A stretch of 64,000 nt of DNA, taken from positions 1,240,001 to 1,304,000 of the forward strand of contig NZ_CP038469.1 of the NCBI RefSeq assembly GCF_004684345.1. Reading direction: 5' to 3'. Source of the DNA: Citrobacter tructae. Its GTDB lineage: Bacteria; Pseudomonadota; Gammaproteobacteria; Enterobacterales; Enterobacteriaceae. The notes below the pieces were generated by a model that was not told the origin of the DNA, did not search any database, and saw only the letters and a program-made list of their open reading frames with translations. Made by a program: the position numbers and the translations under genes. How positions within the stretch are numbered: the stretch's first letter is position 1; each line of letters starts with the position of its first letter. Shown here in pieces: positions 56,101 to 64,000 of this stretch.

Positions 56101-57195
56101 ATGGGATTCAAATGCGGTATCGTCGGTTTGCCAAACGTAGGCAAATCCACCCTGTTCAACGCGCTCACCAAAGCGGGTATTGAAGCGGCTAACTTCCCGT
56201 TCTGTACTATCGAGCCGAACACTGGCGTTGTACCGATGCCCGATCCGCGTCTGGACCAGCTGGCTGAGATCGTCAAGCCACAGCGTATTCTTCCGACCAC
56301 CATGGAATTCGTCGACATTGCCGGCTTGGTAAAAGGCGCGTCCAAAGGTGAAGGTCTGGGTAACCAGTTCCTGACCAACATCCGCGAAACTGAAGCGATC
56401 GGCCACGTGGTGCGCTGCTTTGAAAACGACAACATCATCCACGTTAATAACAAAGTGGATCCGGCTGACGATATCGACGTCATCAACACCGAGCTGGCGC
56501 TGTCTGACCTCGATACCTGCGAGCGTGCTATTCACCGTGTACAAAAGAAAGCCAAAGGCGGCGACAAAGACGCCAAAGCTGAACTGGCCGCGCTGGAAAA
56601 ATGCCTGCCGCAACTGGAAAACGCCGGTATGCTGCGTTCCCTGACCAACCTGACTGACGAAGACAAAGCCGCCATCAAATACCTGAGCTTCCTGACTCTG
56701 AAGCCGACTATGTATATCGCCAACGTCAACGAAGACGGTTTCGAAAACAACCCGTACCTCGATAAAGTGCGTGAAATCGCCGCGGCCGAAGGTTCCGTTG
56801 TAGTTGCCGTATGCGCTGCGGTTGAATCCGATATCGCCGAACTCGACGATGCCGATCGTGAAGAATTCATGGCTGAGCTGGGAATTGAAGAACCAGGTCT
56901 GAACCGCGTGATCCGCGCCGGTTACGAACTGCTGAACCTGCAGACCTATTTCACCGCAGGCGTAAAAGAAGTCCGTGCATGGACCATCCCTGTCGGTGCT
57001 ACCGCGCCGCAGGCTGCTGGTAAAATTCACACCGATTTCGAGAAAGGCTTTATCCGCGCACAAACCATCGCGTTTGAAGACTTCATCACCTACAAGGGTG
57101 AACAAGGCGCGAAGGAAGCCGGCAAGATGCGCGCAGAAGGTAAAGATTACATCGTTAAAGATGGCGATGTAATGAACTTCCTGTTTAACGTCTAA
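56101..57195 (+). CDS. ychF: Redox-regulated ATPase YchF (OLA1 family)
   Basis: Obg-like P-loop protein that prefers ATP, binds ribosomes and acts as a negative regulator of oxidative stress response. It has 364 residues: P-loop GLPNVGKST (9-17), switch DIAGLVKGAS, NKVD-like position changed (NVNEDG) in line with ATP preference, helical insert and C-terminal TGS domain. Strong codon bias. It ends at a terminator beyond which the chromosome departs from the usual gene order. Confidence 0.97.
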   Translation: MGFKCGIVGLPNVGKSTLFNALTKAGIEAANFPFCTIEPNTGVVPMPDPRLDQLAEIVKPQRILPTTMEFVDIAGLVKGASKGEGLGNQFLTNIRETEAIGHVVRCFENDNIIHVNNKVDPADDIDVINTELALSDLDTCERAIHRVQKKAKGGDKDAKAELAALEKCLPQLENAGMLRSLTNLTDEDKAAIKYLSFLTLKPTMYIANVNEDGFENNPYLDKVREIAAAEGSVVVAVCAAVESDIAELDDADREEFMAELGIEEPGLNRVIRAGYELLNLQTYFTAGVKEVRAWTIPVGATAPQAAGKIHTDFEKGFIRAQTIAFEDFITYKGEQGAKEAGKMRAEGKDYIVKDGDVMNFLFNV

Positions 57196-57253
57196 ATAAT
57201 TTTTGTTATTTCATGAGGTTTCAAAAAATCTCATGAAAACTACAAAAACCCTT

Positions 57254-57282
57254 AAAATCCACGCAATTGCGTGGATTTTTTA
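57254..57282 (+). terminator. Terminator after ychF
   Basis: AAAATCCACGCAATTGCGTGGATTTTTTA, a tight ten-pair hairpin with T-run, ~60 bases after the ychF stop. Confidence 0.9.
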
Positions 57283-57409
57283 TTTCACAGAGTTTCAACT
57301 CATCTCGTAACAACGTAGTCAAAAATGCGTACATGGATGAGTACAACATTCTTCCATCTTCATTTTAAGTGAGTACCATAACGGTATAATTAATAAACAA
57401 GGCCCCGTT

Positions 57410-57645
57410 ATGCTCACGGATACTCAATGTCGCACTGCCAAGCCGAAAAAAATCTTTATCGGCTCAGTGATTTCAATGGTCTCTATCTCGAGGTGAAATC
57501 TAACGGCAAAGAAGCATGGCGCTATCGGTTTAAACTCAACGATAAAACCTGCATGTTTGCGTTGGGCGAGTATCCAGTGGACACAGGCAGTATGCGCATC
57601 GGGTTGCTCTCCGCTGTTGCGGCAAGGCACCAAGCCATAAATTAA
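57410..57645 (+). pseudogene. P4-type tyrosine integrase, N-terminal remnant with frameshift
   Basis: From ATG 57410 one frame reads MLTDTQCRTAKPKK, the classic N terminus of P4-family integrases. The continuation (NLYRLSDFNGLYLEVK..AWRYRFKLNDK..FALGEYP) is in another frame, shifted at the A-run around 57445. After GEYP the sequence degenerates and stops; the catalytic domain is gone. It lies 215 bases after ychF, so it probably marks the left edge of an old genomic island. Confidence 0.82.
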
Positions 57646-57647
57646 GA

Positions 57648-57679
57648 CCGTTGTTATGCGCTGATATGCATAACAACGG
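57648..57679. repeat. Perfect 12-base inverted repeat
   Basis: CCGTTGTTATGC and its exact complement GCATAACAACGG are separated by eight bases, between the integrase remnant and the hydrolase stop. It could be a terminator of the hydrolase gene (no T-run) or a recombination scar. Confidence 0.6.
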
Positions 57680-57716
57680 GCGCTATATACCTCAACGTTT
57701 TATCCGAACCGATGAA

Positions 57717-59642
57717 TTAATATCCCGTCATATCATCCTCTCTGGGGGAGTGGGACAATGCTCCCCCTTTAATACATTCCAGTATGGTGGTCATTGTACT
57801 TAAGTCATTATCAAAGCCACCGTGAGAGGTTGATTTTGTCTCTTTGCTTTGTGAAAAGTAGAATATCAGATTATTTCCTTTCGGCATTCCAGATTTATAA
57901 ATTTCCATTCCAGCCAATGGTATATTTTTTCTTTCCTCAAAAGCCCGAGACACCAGATACAGCAGGGAGTGGCGGTATTTTGGCCATGGCACAGCTGACA
58001 AGCCAACAATATCCTTATACTCCAGGTCATCCTGCATCATGTACAGATAAATTTTATCGTTTAGCTTTACGTTCCCTTTATCTTTGAGTAGAGGCTGGTA
58101 ATGCTCATTGAAAAAATCCACAGTGCAGGCTGGTGCCATCAAATGAATACTCTCAATACTGAGTGTGTTAAGCGCAAAGCGACCAAAGGCGGAAAGTAAC
58201 CTGCCCAGAACGATTGACCCAGCACTGTGTCCCACCAAATGAATTTTGATTTTTTTCGCGCTAGCCTGATCCAGTTTTTTGAACAACGGCAACAGTCCAC
58301 GATAGCCGCCATCATAATCTGGATCGCCGCTGAACGCTGCCTGAGCATCTCCTTTCATATTACGCCAGGCACGACTCCCAGCAGCTTTTACCGGCCCAGT
58401 TTCGTACATAAAATCATCACTAAAGCCGGTTCCGGCAATATCTGATGCGGCGGAAATTCCTCCGAACACTTCGCCAATAAAATCGGACGCCCACATCAGA
58501 TGAAAGTTATAAATGCCGTTGTCATCAAAAATCCCCGACCTCTTCCATTTGGCAATGCGTTTGGCCTCATCCTCCTCGGAATTAAGCCCACCGTGAGCAT
58601 AAATAACCAAATGTTTAAATCCCTTGCCCTTATTGCTAGTAGATGCGAGCAATCTTTTTGCTGTCTCTTCTATTTCAAGGCCAACCGGAGAGAAGTATTT
58701 CCCCGTATTTTTTAGTTTCCCATCATCAATATTGATAAAATGTCCAAGAATTTCATCCCGGGTCGGGGAAGATAAACCAACAAGGCCAGAGGGAGCATTA
58801 GTAAACATTCTGGGAACCGCATCAAAGGCGGAGGGTGCATTCACTCCGAGCTGCAAAACCCATGCATCCATCACCGTGTCAGCCCAGTCTTTGTAATCCC
58901 AGTGGGCTGTGCCCTTATTTCCCCATTTATCACCCCATGTGTTGAGGATCTGGAAACCTGTTTTATCATAACCAATAATAATGAACGCATGGCCACCAGA
59001 AGGCTCACCGCCTGGTATGATGATGCCGTTTTTGACATCGTGCCAGTTGTTATGAATTTGCGCGGAGATATAAATAGCACCAATATCATTAAGGGCTGCA
59101 TGATAGTGGCTGAGTTCCGGTAACAGTCGATAATAAGCACCTAATCTAACTTCGCGTGCTTCTTTTGCCAATTTATAAGTTAACGTCCATAATTTCTTAT
59201 TAACCTGCGTGCTACTTTCCTTACAAACGCCATTACGATAAAAGCCTTTAAGCCCCCCACGTAGACTGGAACCTTCATGAGGGGAGTCTGCCCACTCATC
59301 ATTAACCTTGGCCATTTCATAAAGCATCCGTGCACTAACCCGATTATTTTTCAGGTCATTGCCGGTGGACATCAGGATATCGATGTAATGTCCCAGCGCG
59401 AAGCCAACACAGCTGTTATTTTCACCTTGGTCACGAATGGGGAAGGATAGGGTTTGTTTTATTTCCGGACTTAATACCCGCAGATTGGGTTGGTAGAGAG
59501 TGTCTCTGATGTCGGGTTGATCGGGAAGGATATCCAATATTCTTGGATTTTTGCTTCCCGGTTTAAGCTGCGTGAGGTAGTTCCTGCCGCCGATAGAAAC
59601 CGTGTTGATATTGGGGTGTGAGCTAATTTTCTTTGTAGGCAT
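57717..59642 (-). CDS. Papain-like peptidase fused to an alpha/beta-hydrolase
   Basis: A 641-residue protein with two catalytic modules. Residues ~40-260: C1 papain-like domain with Gln72, Cys78 (RDQGENNSCVGFA), His218 (GGHAFIIIGYD) and Asn234 (LNTWGDKWGNKG), the full active-site set. Residues ~340-615: alpha/beta hydrolase with oxyanion strand YAHGG (348-352), nucleophile Ser473 (GHSAGS) and a late His607 (SHGG). No signal peptide or helix. The ATG at 59642 with CTGGAG upstream is preferred over a TTG ten codons earlier. Substrate unknown. AT-rich, divergent from the catalase-like gene. Confidence 0.85.
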   Translation of the reverse strand: MPTKKISSHPNINTVSIGGRNYLTQLKPGSKNPRILDILPDQPDIRDTLYQPNLRVLSPEIKQTLSFPIRDQGENNSCVGFALGHYIDILMSTGNDLKNNRVSARMLYEMAKVNDEWADSPHEGSSLRGGLKGFYRNGVCKESSTQVNKKLWTLTYKLAKEAREVRLGAYYRLLPELSHYHAALNDIGAIYISAQIHNNWHDVKNGIIIPGGEPSGGHAFIIIGYDKTGFQILNTWGDKWGNKGTAHWDYKDWADTVMDAWVLQLGVNAPSAFDAVPRMFTNAPSGLVGLSSPTRDEILGHFINIDDGKLKNTGKYFSPVGLEIEETAKRLLASTSNKGKGFKHLVIYAHGGLNSEEDEAKRIAKWKRSGIFDDNGIYNFHLMWASDFIGEVFGGISAASDIAGTGFSDDFMYETGPVKAAGSRAWRNMKGDAQAAFSGDPDYDGGYRGLLPLFKKLDQASAKKIKIHLVGHSAGSIVLGRLLSAFGRFALNTLSIESIHLMAPACTVDFFNEHYQPLLKDKGNVKLNDKIYLYMMQDDLEYKDIVGLSAVPWPKYRHSLLYLVSRAFEERKNIPLAGMEIYKSGMPKGNNLIFYFSQSKETKSTSHGGFDNDLSTMTTILECIKGGALSHSPREDDMTGY

Positions 59643-60074
59643 AGCGGGCTCCAGAGGAATTTCTGTATTCAATAAGTATTCCGAATAATAGATCTCCTAA
59701 AGGGAACTCAACCCGGATTGTGCGCGCCAAAAAGAAACAAAACACCAACCGGACTGAGCAATAATGATCGTAGCACCAATACGTCGTAACGAATGGCATC
59801 TGGTGAAGAAATCATTCACAAAATCCAGGGTAAAAACTCTGCCCACAGGCTTACTGATATCCTAATACTGCATCGGAGATGAGCATGTCAGTGTGGAGGC
59901 AAGAACGCTTTGTTGTGCCCGTTCATCCACAGACGCTGGATTAACTGGTTTACTCTTTTGGCATCGACGGCCTGAAATCACTTTCGCCCTCTATACTCAT
60001 ATAGAGGTTAGCCTGAAAAACACCTGATAAGCTTTTCAGCTCTAAAGAGTGGTGTATTGCAAAGGAGGTCGCCC
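59643..60074. other. Divergent intergenic region of the island
   Basis: A 432-base gap between the hydrolase and catalase-like genes. It presumably holds their promoters. A stretch near 59765-59990 gives interrupted frames (for example IRRNEWHLVKKSF) that could be decayed coding sequence, but I cannot assign it to a family. A strong AAGGAGG ribosome site ends it. Confidence 0.4.
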
Positions 60075-61118
60075 GTGCCACAGAATTGTCCCAGCAGCAA
60101 TTGGCAGGAGGTTGTTGAGAATGGAGAACAGGAGCTGTTTGAAGGCTTTGCACGGGAGTTCGAGGTGCGACAGCAAAAAAATGCTCTAAACACTGGCTGC
60201 CCTGTGCGTCGTGGGTTTCACACAAAACTTCATACCGGAGTGGTTGCCGAGTTTCATGTCCTACCAAATCTGCCAAAGGAGGCGCGGTTTGGAGTATTCA
60301 GTGAGTCGCAGATTTTCCCTGCGATTGTGCGATTCTCCAACGGGGAACCAATCCCCCATAAGGATACACATCCAGAGCCCCGGGGCATCGCAATTAAATT
60401 GCTCGGTGTTCATGGTCGTAAATTGTTACAGGGGCAAGAGGACGCGGTTACACAGGATTTTCTCGCCACGAGTCATTCGGTTACCTCGACGGTTCGCAAC
60501 ATACGGCAATTCATGGCCTTTATCCGTGCAGCTGATAACCGAGTTAAGCTCCCCTTTGCACTGGCTCGCGAGATAGGCTTGGCTGAGTCAATGCGCATCC
60601 TAACTGCATTGGTCAAGACCGTTCTCTTCAGTAAAGTGCACAGCATGGTTACAGAGCAGTACTCCAGCACTGCGCCAATAAAGCTCGGGCCATTTGCAAT
60701 TAAATTCACCATACAACCCTCTGAGGGCACGAAACCGACCGAGAGCAGATTTCTGGCAAGCAATTTCTTACGCGATGAACTGGCGGACAGACTGCGGAAT
60801 GGGGATGTCAAGTTGGATTTTTTGGTCCAATTTTTTATAGATGAATCCCGGACACCTATTGAGGACACATCGGTTGCGTGGAAACCTGAACACTCATCAT
60901 TCGTTAAAGTTGCGCATGTGCTTATCCCACAATGCGATCTGGATACACCGGAGAGCCTCACCTTAAGTGAAACTGTCGACAAGCTATCCTTTTCTCCATG
61001 GCATTCGATTGAGGAGCATCGCCCACTGGGAAACGTGATGCGTGCCCGCAAGATCGTTTACCTCGCAAGCTCAGCGTTACGGGGCCACAGCCCCGAACCC
61101 ACTGACTTACCTCGCTGA
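60075..61118 (+). CDS. Minimal catalase-family haem protein
   Basis: A 347-residue member of the catalase superfamily lacking the C-terminal regions of standard catalases (~480 or more). Distal His is in KLHTG (~53), followed by the PAIVRFSNG strand and the GIAIKLLGV region. The proximal haem ligand Tyr329 is in R-K-I-V-Y, with EHRPLGNVMRAR upstream. Short catalase relatives such as mycobacterial MAP-2744c act as organic-peroxide-dependent peroxidases, and some relatives act on fatty-acid hydroperoxides. GTG start at 60075, six bases after AAGGAGG; an upstream TTG would overlap that site. Convergent with the DyP gene. Confidence 0.87.
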   Translation: MPQNCPSSNWQEVVENGEQELFEGFAREFEVRQQKNALNTGCPVRRGFHTKLHTGVVAEFHVLPNLPKEARFGVFSESQIFPAIVRFSNGEPIPHKDTHPEPRGIAIKLLGVHGRKLLQGQEDAVTQDFLATSHSVTSTVRNIRQFMAFIRAADNRVKLPFALAREIGLAESMRILTALVKTVLFSKVHSMVTEQYSSTAPIKLGPFAIKFTIQPSEGTKPTESRFLASNFLRDELADRLRNGDVKLDFLVQFFIDESRTPIEDTSVAWKPEHSSFVKVAHVLIPQCDLDTPESLTLSETVDKLSFSPWHSIEEHRPLGNVMRARKIVYLASSALRGHSPEPTDLPR

Positions 61119-61276
61119 GAACGAGCTGAAGTGTGGACTACTACAGAAGTGCCGCTAGGCATGACCAAGGAAGACGATGAGCAATGCCTGCCACTTTGAT
61201 GGCTGGAATAAATAAGGGGATTCAGCAACTCAATATAGAAGAGCTATTCCGCCTCCCATTGCGCGTTGCGGTACTG

Positions 61277-62647
61277 CTATTGATACTGGCCGTTAGCAAG
61301 GGCGTAGAGTGTTTTCACGCTGGGGATCAGGAAAAAGGCTGTTCCCTTGGTGGTCACAAAATCTTTCAATACAACGCTTTGATTCCCCACCTCCGTCGGA
61401 ATCATAAATTGGATGGAGGCATCCGGGGTTCGGCGATTGGCTAAGGGGTCTTGCGCGTGCAGATCGGGAAATATCGGACTGAAATTGTTTACCTTCATCC
61501 AGGCAGTCAACTTGTAGAACTGTCTCTGGATGCTGGCGCAGAGAAACATACCTACTAGCCCGCGTTCGTCATAATCATCTTCGGTCCCCGTGAGGGGTGA
61601 CCCGTACGGAGTGCCGCGCCGAATAACGCGGGGGACGCCACCTTCTACCATTGAACGGTGATTGAGCGCCTGATCTCGCGGATTAGTCACACGGATATGT
61701 GCCGAGAATGGGCATTGATGACCATAGAGATCATTGGAATAATCAAAGTTATTGCTACTGGATAGTTCCGCATTTGGTGCGTCGGGAGATATGACCAGCG
61801 GTGTTCCATCACGCCATCTTCCCATAAGTTTGGCGGCAAGCAATTCCTCTGCATTCTTAGGCGGTAATGTCGGGAATGCCCTGAGACCCTCCGCACTAAG
61901 AAAGCGATTGAACTGCGCTACGTCCTGGTAGAGCCAGCGAAATACCGAATACGTGCCGTTGCGTACTAGCTCAGTTGCGCGGGTTGAATCCGGATAGGAG
62001 GTCAACACCGTCGGTGCCGACTGGATCTCATCGGTGGCATAGCCGAGAATAAAATGACGATAGTCAACTTCCCCCTTCTGGAGGGGGGCGTCATCCCAGC
62101 GAACAGTCGGCTGCGAAAAGCCGTCACGGTAACCAAAGTGCAGTTTGCCTGGGATATTGTCGAGCCACTCCCCGTCGATTGCCCTCCCCTCCCTGGTTGG
62201 TAACAATTCCCGATTCCCAACGGCCGCGCTACGAACGCCGATTGTCAATTGGTCGAGAGCCTCGGGTGATTGAGCGTATAGATGGACAATCAGATGCACC
62301 TGTTGGGTCTTGAATCTGCCATTCCACCAGTTTGTCGGATCGCTAGAATCGAAATCCCCCATTGCGATTTTGTCAGGCTCCTCACGAAACTCTGGAGGAA
62401 ACCATTTCAGAAAGCGGAGGTTCACCCCGAGAGCTTCAAGTCCACCGTAAGTGATCCCGATGTTGAGCAACGATGCGGGTTTTTCAACAAGAGAAACCTT
62501 CGCGTGCGTCACCAGTGGCGAGAGGTACTTGAGCAAACGCTTACCTGCCTCCCGATTGCCAATTTCGAATAACAGGTGTCGAGACTTCGGGTACACATAG
62601 CCGTGATGAATCAAACCCTGGATATCTGCCAAATCTGTTATAGGCAT
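61277..62647 (-). CDS. DyP-type haem peroxidase
   Basis: A 456-residue dye-decolourising peroxidase. Distal Asp175 is in the family motif GYRDG, proximal haem His317 in CPFSAHIRVTNPR, and the distal Arg in RRGTPYG (~343). The length and loops fit the larger (former C/D) group rather than the short bacterial B type. No Tat or Sec signal, so cytosolic. AAAGGTG lies before the ATG. A 74-base gap follows the upstream 149-residue gene, so the two form a minus-strand pair. Confidence 0.92.
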   Translation of the reverse strand: MPITDLADIQGLIHHGYVYPKSRHLLFEIGNREAGKRLLKYLSPLVTHAKVSLVEKPASLLNIGITYGGLEALGVNLRFLKWFPPEFREEPDKIAMGDFDSSDPTNWWNGRFKTQQVHLIVHLYAQSPEALDQLTIGVRSAAVGNRELLPTREGRAIDGEWLDNIPGKLHFGYRDGFSQPTVRWDDAPLQKGEVDYRHFILGYATDEIQSAPTVLTSYPDSTRATELVRNGTYSVFRWLYQDVAQFNRFLSAEGLRAFPTLPPKNAEELLAAKLMGRWRDGTPLVISPDAPNAELSSSNNFDYSNDLYGHQCPFSAHIRVTNPRDQALNHRSMVEGGVPRVIRRGTPYGSPLTGTEDDYDERGLVGMFLCASIQRQFYKLTAWMKVNNFSPIFPDLHAQDPLANRRTPDASIQFMIPTEVGNQSVVLKDFVTTKGTAFFLIPSVKTLYALANGQYQ

Positions 62648-62721
62648 TTGGGGGCACCTTTCTGAATAATGAAAAACAGGGAATCAATCATCTGTCGATC
62701 CCCATGCTCACAAACAATGTT

Positions 62722-63171
62722 TTACTTGGCCAATGCCTTCTTGATGTCTTCCACTGTCTTGTTACCAAGAGCTGAGAACAACCACCCAGCCTCATCGTCA
62801 TCCACCTTCGTACCAAGGGCCCGCAGATCAAAATTCTTAGACGTCTCAACAAATAGATCAGCGCTCTTCTGCAAATCCGTCCACAACGGGGCTCCCTCTA
62901 CCAGTCCAAATATGGACTCGAACACATTAGGTAATTCTTTGAGAAAGAAGAGTGCGTAGTCCCTTTTATCGCCGTCGTATTCGGTGAGTATCTGGATGTA
63001 CTTATTATCAATGATTAGAATTCTGGCGAAGTGGACTATTTCCGACTTGGCCAGTGCGTCGCTAATTATTTGCTGAATCCCGCCCGCAAAATTTTTCTTG
63101 AGTTCTTCCAGAGCTTCCTGAGACTTTGCATCCTGTTTCAAAGGCATTGTCATATTCAGAGCGTGTGGCAT
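62722..63171 (-). CDS. Uncharacterised small protein paired with the DyP peroxidase
   Basis: A 149-residue soluble protein, start chosen by GGAGGAG eight bases upstream. Features: Lys/Gln-rich head, a strand pair ARILIIDNKYIQILTEYDGD (~49-68), FFLKELPNVFESIF helix and a C-terminal GWLFSALGNKTVEDI. The pattern suggests a ferredoxin-like alpha/beta-barrel domain similar to that of DyP or chlorite dismutase relatives, but without haem ligands that I can identify. Probably co-transcribed with the peroxidase. Function unknown. Confidence 0.75.
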   Translation of the reverse strand: MPHALNMTMPLKQDAKSQEALEELKKNFAGGIQQIISDALAKSEIVHFARILIIDNKYIQILTEYDGDKRDYALFFLKELPNVFESIFGLVEGAPLWTDLQKSADLFVETSKNFDLRALGTKVDDDEAGWLFSALGNKTVEDIKKALAK

Positions 63172-63814
63172 CGTGAAACTCCTCCAAAGGATGGGTTAGG
63201 ACATCCGCACAGCGGACAGACCAAGGACTCCTTGCTCGCACTAAGGATTAGCTGTGGTCACTCTGCTCCGCAGGTTCGGAATTAGCAGGTTGGTCAGTTT
63301 TACCAGTCAACCCTATGACTAAGTCTAGCAGTATTTTTAATGGTGTTTTTTTGTATCCAAGATTAATGTTTTTAATATATGGCCATCTAAGCCATTACTC
63401 TTAATATTCAACCATAAGTTAATCCATTTTTATGATGGCCTTTCCACAGACTTTGTAACTCCATAAAATGGATAAATTACGGTTTTTTGTACGACAATTC
63501 CCATATAAAAATACAAGTGTTGTATAGGATGAACCACATTGAACATTCACCCGATTATTCTATATTGGTAGAAGTGTACGACAAAATCTTCAGTACATTC
63601 ATCGAACGCGGGTATTACTTATGAATCACCAGTCAACGCTTTGAATATATAACTGAAAAGGTGAAGGACATGGCAACGAGCAGTGTTGCGACTGATAAAT
63701 CGAAGGCTTAGCCTTTGTACCAATCCTAGTGAAGGTCATAGGAATATTTTTTATGGTGCCTAAAAGCACAGGAGATGGATCGCGAACGCTCACTTGAGCA
63801 GCGGTAAAAATAAT
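63172..63814. other. AT-rich gap at the right end of the window
   Basis: About 640 bases with no supported gene. It contains very short frames, such as a 31-codon one at 63531-63626 (MNHIEHSPDY start) and a 13-codon one at 63670 (MATSSVATDK), that could be remnants. The promoter of the 149-residue gene/DyP pair should lie near 63200-63350. Confidence 0.45.
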
Positions 63815-64000
63815 ATGCCAAACACATTTCAATTGAAGGTACCAGCAAATGCTTGCTGTTACGACTCCCGCATAGAAATTGTATCTGGACACAAATACAG
63901 GTTCACTGTTACGGGAAGTTGGGTCGATTTTCATGATGACCCAGTAAATGCAAACGGTAATAACCATCCCGGCGGTATTCGAAATTTTATGGGATGGGCA
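63815..64000 (+). CDS. Beta-sandwich protein, 5' part (cut by window end)
   Basis: An open frame of 62 codons running off the window. It begins MPNTFQLKVPANACCYDSR and continues with IEIVSGHKYRFTVTGSW, alternating strands ending in DDP.NGNNHPGG. The style (G-x-K/Y-x-F-x-V-x-G-x-W near a charged loop) recalls LecA/PA-IL-like sugar-binding beta-sandwich proteins, but the fragment is too short to be sure. The ribosome site is weak. No signal peptide. Confidence 0.55.
   Translation, partial: MPNTFQLKVPANACCYDSRIEIVSGHKYRFTVTGSWVDFHDDPVNANGNNHPGGIRNFMGWA

Noticed and set aside
56095..57105. 336-codon open frame antisense to ychF
   Set aside because: It mirrors ychF, whose strong codon bias leaves the opposite strand free of stops; composition is low-complexity Phe/Val/Gly and there is no family match.
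57427..57645. Intact small integrase or excisionase gene
   Set aside because: The frame lacks the natural start, which lies upstream in another phase, and the whole catalytic domain; it is a broken integrase remnant.
59765..59990. Insertion sequence or transposase in the island gap
   Set aside because: Only short interrupted frames and no terminal inverted repeats or recognisable transposase motif were seen.

Overview
The window is chromosomal DNA of an enterobacterium. Gene order and protein sequences over most of it match the tonB-to-ychF segment shared by Escherichia, Salmonella and Citrobacter. A voltage-gated K+ channel of a non-K-12 type sits in place of kch, chaB is missing, and two accessory blocks are present. 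Citrobacter or a near relative is the best guess, but the species cannot be fixed from sequence reading alone.

Layout. 1-9.5 kb: 5' end of tonB with its Fur-type promoter, yciI, yciY, the cardiolipin synthase gene clsA, yciU, a Kv-type channel gene, and the oligopeptide permease operon oppABCDF on the minus strand. 10-21.4 kb: ychE, adhE, tdk, hns, galU, rssB, rssA, ychJ, purU, and two tandem identical tRNA-Tyr genes followed by rtT-like repeats that copy the tRNA 3' end. 21.4-32.7 kb: the complete nitrate respiration locus, with narGHJI (membrane nitrate reductase), narK (transporter) and narXL (two-component regulator), and perfect FNR sites upstream of narG and narK. 32.7-47.5 kb: ychO, ychN, a DUF1883 gene, chaC, chaA, kdsA, sirB1, sirB2, prmC, prfA, hemA, lolB, ispE, prs and dauA.

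47.5-54.8 kb is the first accessory block, placed between dauA and ychH, which are neighbours in E. coli K-12. After a GNAT acetyltransferase gene comes a seven-gene plus-strand operon. It encodes a FecB/BtuF-type binding protein, a FecCD/BtuC-type permease and an ATPase. These are followed by a pseudoazurin-type cupredoxin and a full cytochrome bc1 complex (Rieske protein, cytochrome b, cytochrome c1). Its leader holds a clear cobalamin riboswitch. Upstream of that lie a perfect FNR palindrome at class II promoter spacing and an ArcA-like direct repeat. A bc1 complex is foreign to the standard E. coli/Salmonella respiratory chain, and pairing one with cobalamin control and anaerobic regulation is the most unusual thing in the window.

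54.8-57.2 kb returns to the core (ychH, pth, ychF). 57.4-64 kb is a second, more AT-rich accessory block. It opens with a frameshifted P4-type integrase remnant next to ychF. It then carries a papain-like/alpha-beta hydrolase fusion, a minimal catalase-family haem protein, a DyP-type peroxidase with a small uncharacterised companion, and a gene cut by the window end. The two haem peroxidases and the double hydrolase have no clear precedent as a set and look like horizontally acquired cargo.
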